From: Salipiger abyssi
Lineage (GTDB): Bacteria > Pseudomonadota > Alphaproteobacteria > Rhodobacterales > Rhodobacteraceae
DNA length: 64,000 nt
Direction: 5' to 3'
Assembly (NCBI RefSeq): GCF_017311415.1
Contig: NZ_JAEKIS010000002.1
Span: forward strand, 298,099-362,098
The translations under genes were made by a program, and so were the position numbers. Positions 61,515-64,000 of the stretch are shown one piece after another; positions within the stretch are counted from its first letter, which is position 1; every line of letters begins with the position of its first letter. The notes beneath the pieces were generated by a model. It did not search any database and was not told the DNA's origin. It was given only the letters and a program-made list of their open reading frames with translations.

Positions 61515-62579
61515 TCAGTCGTCCTTCGTCCAGCCCGCCTGCCCCTCGCAAAACTCGCACCCGGTGTGGTAGCTGAATTCCAGATCACCGCCCCCGATCT
61601 GTCGTTCGTTGCACCAATCGCATTGGGGCGCTGAATCCTCAGAATAGAGGCATTCGGTGCAAACAAACGTCTCGCCGTGTTGAACCACGCTTCCAAGACT
61701 GGAACACTGGGCGCAGTTGATCTGCGGTTCAAATTCTGACGGATCAGAAAATTCCGTATCTAAGGCATCGGCCACGTCTTCAGGTGTTACCTCGTACCCG
61801 CATTTTTCGCACGCCATACCCGAGACGTTGTGTCCGTCGATGTGCAGTATTTCACCGCATTCGTTCGGGCAAGATATTTCGATATAAGCCTCACCCAAGC
61901 CGCAGACCGTGCACTGCTGTTCAAAAAGAACGTCCGAAACTTCGGTCACGGCTGCCGCATCGAATCCACAGCCAGAACAGGTTTTGAAGGCGGTCCCCAC
62001 CTTTTTCGCTGCGTCTATTTTGGGTTTCATCCGGTCGAACGCCACCTGCAAGTAAGCACGAAGCCGTTTCATCCGCCAAGTAACAGTGGCGATCTCATCT
62101 TTGAAATCATCGAACTGGTCATCCCAATCCGAAAGCAGGCGTTCAAGATGGAACCAACACAAGCATAGTTCCTTGACGATCTCTTCAGTAAGCGCGTCGT
62201 CAGCCTTTTTCTTTCCTGCTTCGTGGAAAAAATGGATCATGCGATTTCGGTGCGCTGCGATCTTGCCAAATTGAGTAACAGCGTCCTGCGGAATGTTTTC
62301 GCCACAAGCATTTTTCAGCCGCTTGATCGCATCCACTTGCGTCACGGTCTTTGCTTTACCTGACATGAAGTCTTCCACTGACACATCCGAAGTCCGCTCG
62401 ACTACAAGGGTCCAATGCTCCCGCATCAGCCGCGCCTTCAGGATCAGTTCAACCGCCGTGGCAAAGTGGATCACAGAGTATTTCGGGTGGGTCTTGATCT
62501 CTTTCACCGACCGTTCGAGGAAATCAAAAGCGCTTTCGGAAAGATGGCGCAATGCTGAGTTCAATTTCTTCTTTGACAC
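61515..62579 (-). CDS. HEPN-like domain protein with four C-terminal zinc ribbons
   Basis: 354 residues. The N-terminal 190 residues are helical and resemble HEPN folds ('IHFATAVELILKARLMREHW'). They carry a HEPN RNase-type R-x4-H motif at Arg111-His116 ('AAHRNRMIHFF'). The C-terminal part has paired knuckles that would make four zinc ribbons: Cys201/204 with 223/226, 237/241 with 257/260, 289/292 with 307/310, and 320/323 with 341/344. The gene is less GC-rich than the core genome. An RNA-targeting defence role is plausible but unproven. Confidence 0.75.
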   Translation of the reverse strand: MSKKKLNSALRHLSESAFDFLERSVKEIKTHPKYSVIHFATAVELILKARLMREHWTLVVERTSDVSVEDFMSGKAKTVTQVDAIKRLKNACGENIPQDAVTQFGKIAAHRNRMIHFFHEAGKKKADDALTEEIVKELCLCWFHLERLLSDWDDQFDDFKDEIATVTWRMKRLRAYLQVAFDRMKPKIDAAKKVGTAFKTCSGCGFDAAAVTEVSDVLFEQQCTVCGLGEAYIEISCPNECGEILHIDGHNVSGMACEKCGYEVTPEDVADALDTEFSDPSEFEPQINCAQCSSLGSVVQHGETFVCTECLYSEDSAPQCDWCNERQIGGGDLEFSYHTGCEFCEGQAGWTKDD

Positions 62580-62757
62580 TGTTCGCTCCGATCAAGTCTT
62601 CGCAGGTTCACATACTGCGCCCTGATCTACTGCTCTCAATGCGCCGTCGTAACGGTGCCTGAAGCATCCCGTCCTGCTGTTCATGCCAGGTCCTATATGG
62701 GCTGAGAGGCACTAGGGTCTTGCTTTTCGCCTGACGTTCTACTGGGCGCTCGTATCT

Positions 62758-63711
62758 TTATCGGGTTCGCAAAGGGATATCAGAAAGAACAACCTTGGCA
62801 GTTGCGTCTTCTACGCCCATCTCCGCAAGAATGTCTACAAATGCCTTATAGCTCACGTATGGAAATTGGGTAGGGCCAACGATGATCCGATCTAGTAAGG
62901 AGGGGATATCGGCTCCGTGCAGCCCATTCTCTGGATCATCGGAAAGACGTAGCTTGAAGATTTTTTGCGGAATGCCACCCAGAACGACAGTTTCTTCTGT
63001 CATCCCCGGACTCAGTCGCTCTGTTGGGCGATAGAACAAGCGCCACTCTTTTTCTTCCCCAAAACCCGGATGCTTCGTCGCGATCGCGAACCGAAAAAGC
63101 ATTTGATGAATGTATGCAACAAGCGTCTCCTGCCCCAATCCATTCAAGTAAGTACGATTGATGAGAATGGCATCTGTGATTTTGGACAGGTAGACCGACA
63201 AGTCGTGTTCGGAAAGATAGAGCACAGGAATAGAGAAAACAGCTAACAGGTCGGTGATTGCCATCATTGGTGTGTTGTTGACGACCAAAGCAGTGTCTCC
63301 GTACGCCCTCCACATTGAAAGCCTGCCTTGCCGATCTTCCTCTGGATTGTGAACGGATACACACGCAATATAAGTTTCAAGTTTCCAGTCGTGTTCCCAT
63401 CCGGCAATAAGTTCTTCGGCTTTTTCGATTGTGCCGGGATAAATATCCTCGACCGCAGTCCGAAACCTTGCGCCCTCTGGCCCGGAGAAAACTGAACGGA
63501 TCAATCCAAGCCCGTAAGAGACCTCAGAATAGTCATTCATGACTGTCACGTTTCTGAACCACAGCTCTTGGTTGCGAAGAACCTTCATCGCTGTGTCAGC
63601 AGATGTGTAGTAAACGAACCTCTTGTTTTCGCTAACCACTGCTAAGGTTTCTTCGATCAACCCCGGTTGAAATATCTGATTGAACTTGATCGTCGCCTCA
63701 TCAAAATCCAT
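62758..63711 (-). CDS. DUF2971 family protein
   Basis: About 317 residues from the ATG at 63711 (a GTG at 63756 would add 15). DUF2971-like landmarks are 'VYYTSADTAMKVLRNQELWFRNVTVMNDYSEVSYG' near the N-terminus, 'RLSMWRAYGD' in the middle and 'GFGEEKEWRLFYRP' later. The family is widespread in accessory and defence-rich loci; its biochemistry is not established. Base composition is lower in GC than the rest of the window. It shares strand and setting with the HEPN-zinc-ribbon gene 178 bases downstream. Confidence 0.75.
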   Translation of the reverse strand: MDFDEATIKFNQIFQPGLIEETLAVVSENKRFVYYTSADTAMKVLRNQELWFRNVTVMNDYSEVSYGLGLIRSVFSGPEGARFRTAVEDIYPGTIEKAEELIAGWEHDWKLETYIACVSVHNPEEDRQGRLSMWRAYGDTALVVNNTPMMAITDLLAVFSIPVLYLSEHDLSVYLSKITDAILINRTYLNGLGQETLVAYIHQMLFRFAIATKHPGFGEEKEWRLFYRPTERLSPGMTEETVVLGGIPQKIFKLRLSDDPENGLHGADIPSLLDRIIVGPTQFPYVSYKAFVDILAEMGVEDATAKVVLSDIPLRTR

Positions 63712-64000
63712 CGCTAAGCTTTCATCGATAGTGCTACATTCTGAACAAATACTCACATCGAAGCATACAGAACTTCTTGCAGGGACGCCACGCGAACTGA
63801 ATCATCAGTAGCCATGTAAATTGAACAGCAGTTTTGCCTGAATACGAGACGTTCACGCAGCCCGCAGCGAACGACCGCTTCCCGCCGATTCCGTGGAAAA
63901 ACACTCGTTCGCGAGCGCAGAATATCGAGGTCTGAAAGGGGCGCGAGCGCCTTTCCTGTCAGGCGTTTCGCGATTGCTGCGGTGCGGGAAGGATCTTGGC

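Noticed and set aside
63757..64000. Remnant of an insertion sequence at the window end
   Set aside because: The sequence has the feel of dispersed intergenic repeats of this family, but no transposase fragment or paired inverted ends could be shown.

Overview
The window is about 64 kb of GC-rich chromosome from an alphaproteobacterium, most likely a marine member of the Rhodobacteraceae (Roseobacter/Salipiger-like). The grounds are gene-order blocks typical of that family: fabH-ihfA-merR-tRNA-Pro, argS-SPOR-nagZ-scpA-scpB, trgA-trgB-cysK and nnr-glnB-glnA. DctP/TakP-like TRAP and BCCT osmolyte transporters and short GGGTGGGC palindromic repeats fit as well. The species cannot be fixed from the sequence alone. 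There is no rRNA, CRISPR array or intact insertion sequence. One tRNA, tRNA-Pro(GGG), is present.

Layout. 1-3.3 kb: the end of fabH, ihfA, a MerR regulator with a long acidic tail, tRNA-Pro and a dCTP deaminase. 3.5-10.5 kb (minus strand): a membrane protein with a degenerate GGDEF domain, a small conserved protein, and the operon argS-SPOR-nagZ-scpA-scpB (arginyl-tRNA, peptidoglycan recycling, condensin accessory proteins). 10.6-14.3 kb: an orphan PotD-like binding protein, then a chemoreceptor coupled to a secreted Cache-like protein. 14.4-16.3 kb: typA. 16.5-22.4 kb (minus): trgA-trgB-cysK (tellurite resistance/cysteine synthesis) running into an MscS channel and an alanyl-tRNA editing protein. 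22.5-29.7 kb (minus): photolyase, a class-V PLP enzyme, a small membrane protein, a UspA-BCCT transporter pair, DinB and DUF2867 proteins. 29.9-33.3 kb: a complete TRAP transporter. 33.5-37.1 kb: nnr, divergent from glnB-glnA (nitrogen assimilation).

37.5-41 kb: two related uncharacterised membrane proteins flank an MltB-type lytic transglycosylase, followed by a DUF3445 haem-enzyme protein. 41.2-43.9 kb: a periplasmic four-EF-hand protein, a small secreted protein, and a translationally coupled ECF sigma/anti-sigma-like/periplasmic-sensor trio whose layout recalls CnrH-CnrY-CnrX, then a TfoX C-terminal-domain protein. 43.9-51.2 kb: ndk, an ABC-F ATPase, MarC, a membrane-anchored aspartic protease, a D-lactate-dehydrogenase-like flavoenzyme and an unusual ClC protein. 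51.2-56 kb (minus): a three-gene HlyD/RbbA-like/permease exporter. 56.3-61.3 kb (minus): ttrBCA, a tetrathionate-reductase-type molybdoenzyme. 61.5-63.8 kb: a lower-GC accessory segment with a HEPN plus multi-zinc-ribbon protein and a DUF2971 protein, resembling defence cargo.

The most unusual items are: (i) a pair of about 240-bp MITE-like elements with palindromic terminal inverted repeats, both between convergent genes, plus solo ends elsewhere; (ii) the EF-hand/ECF/sensor cluster, whose sensor lacks the expected metal ligands; (iii) the HEPN-zinc-ribbon gene next to DUF2971; (iv) the paralogous protein pair around the transglycosylase; (v) a ClC protein with changed selectivity and proton-pathway residues.
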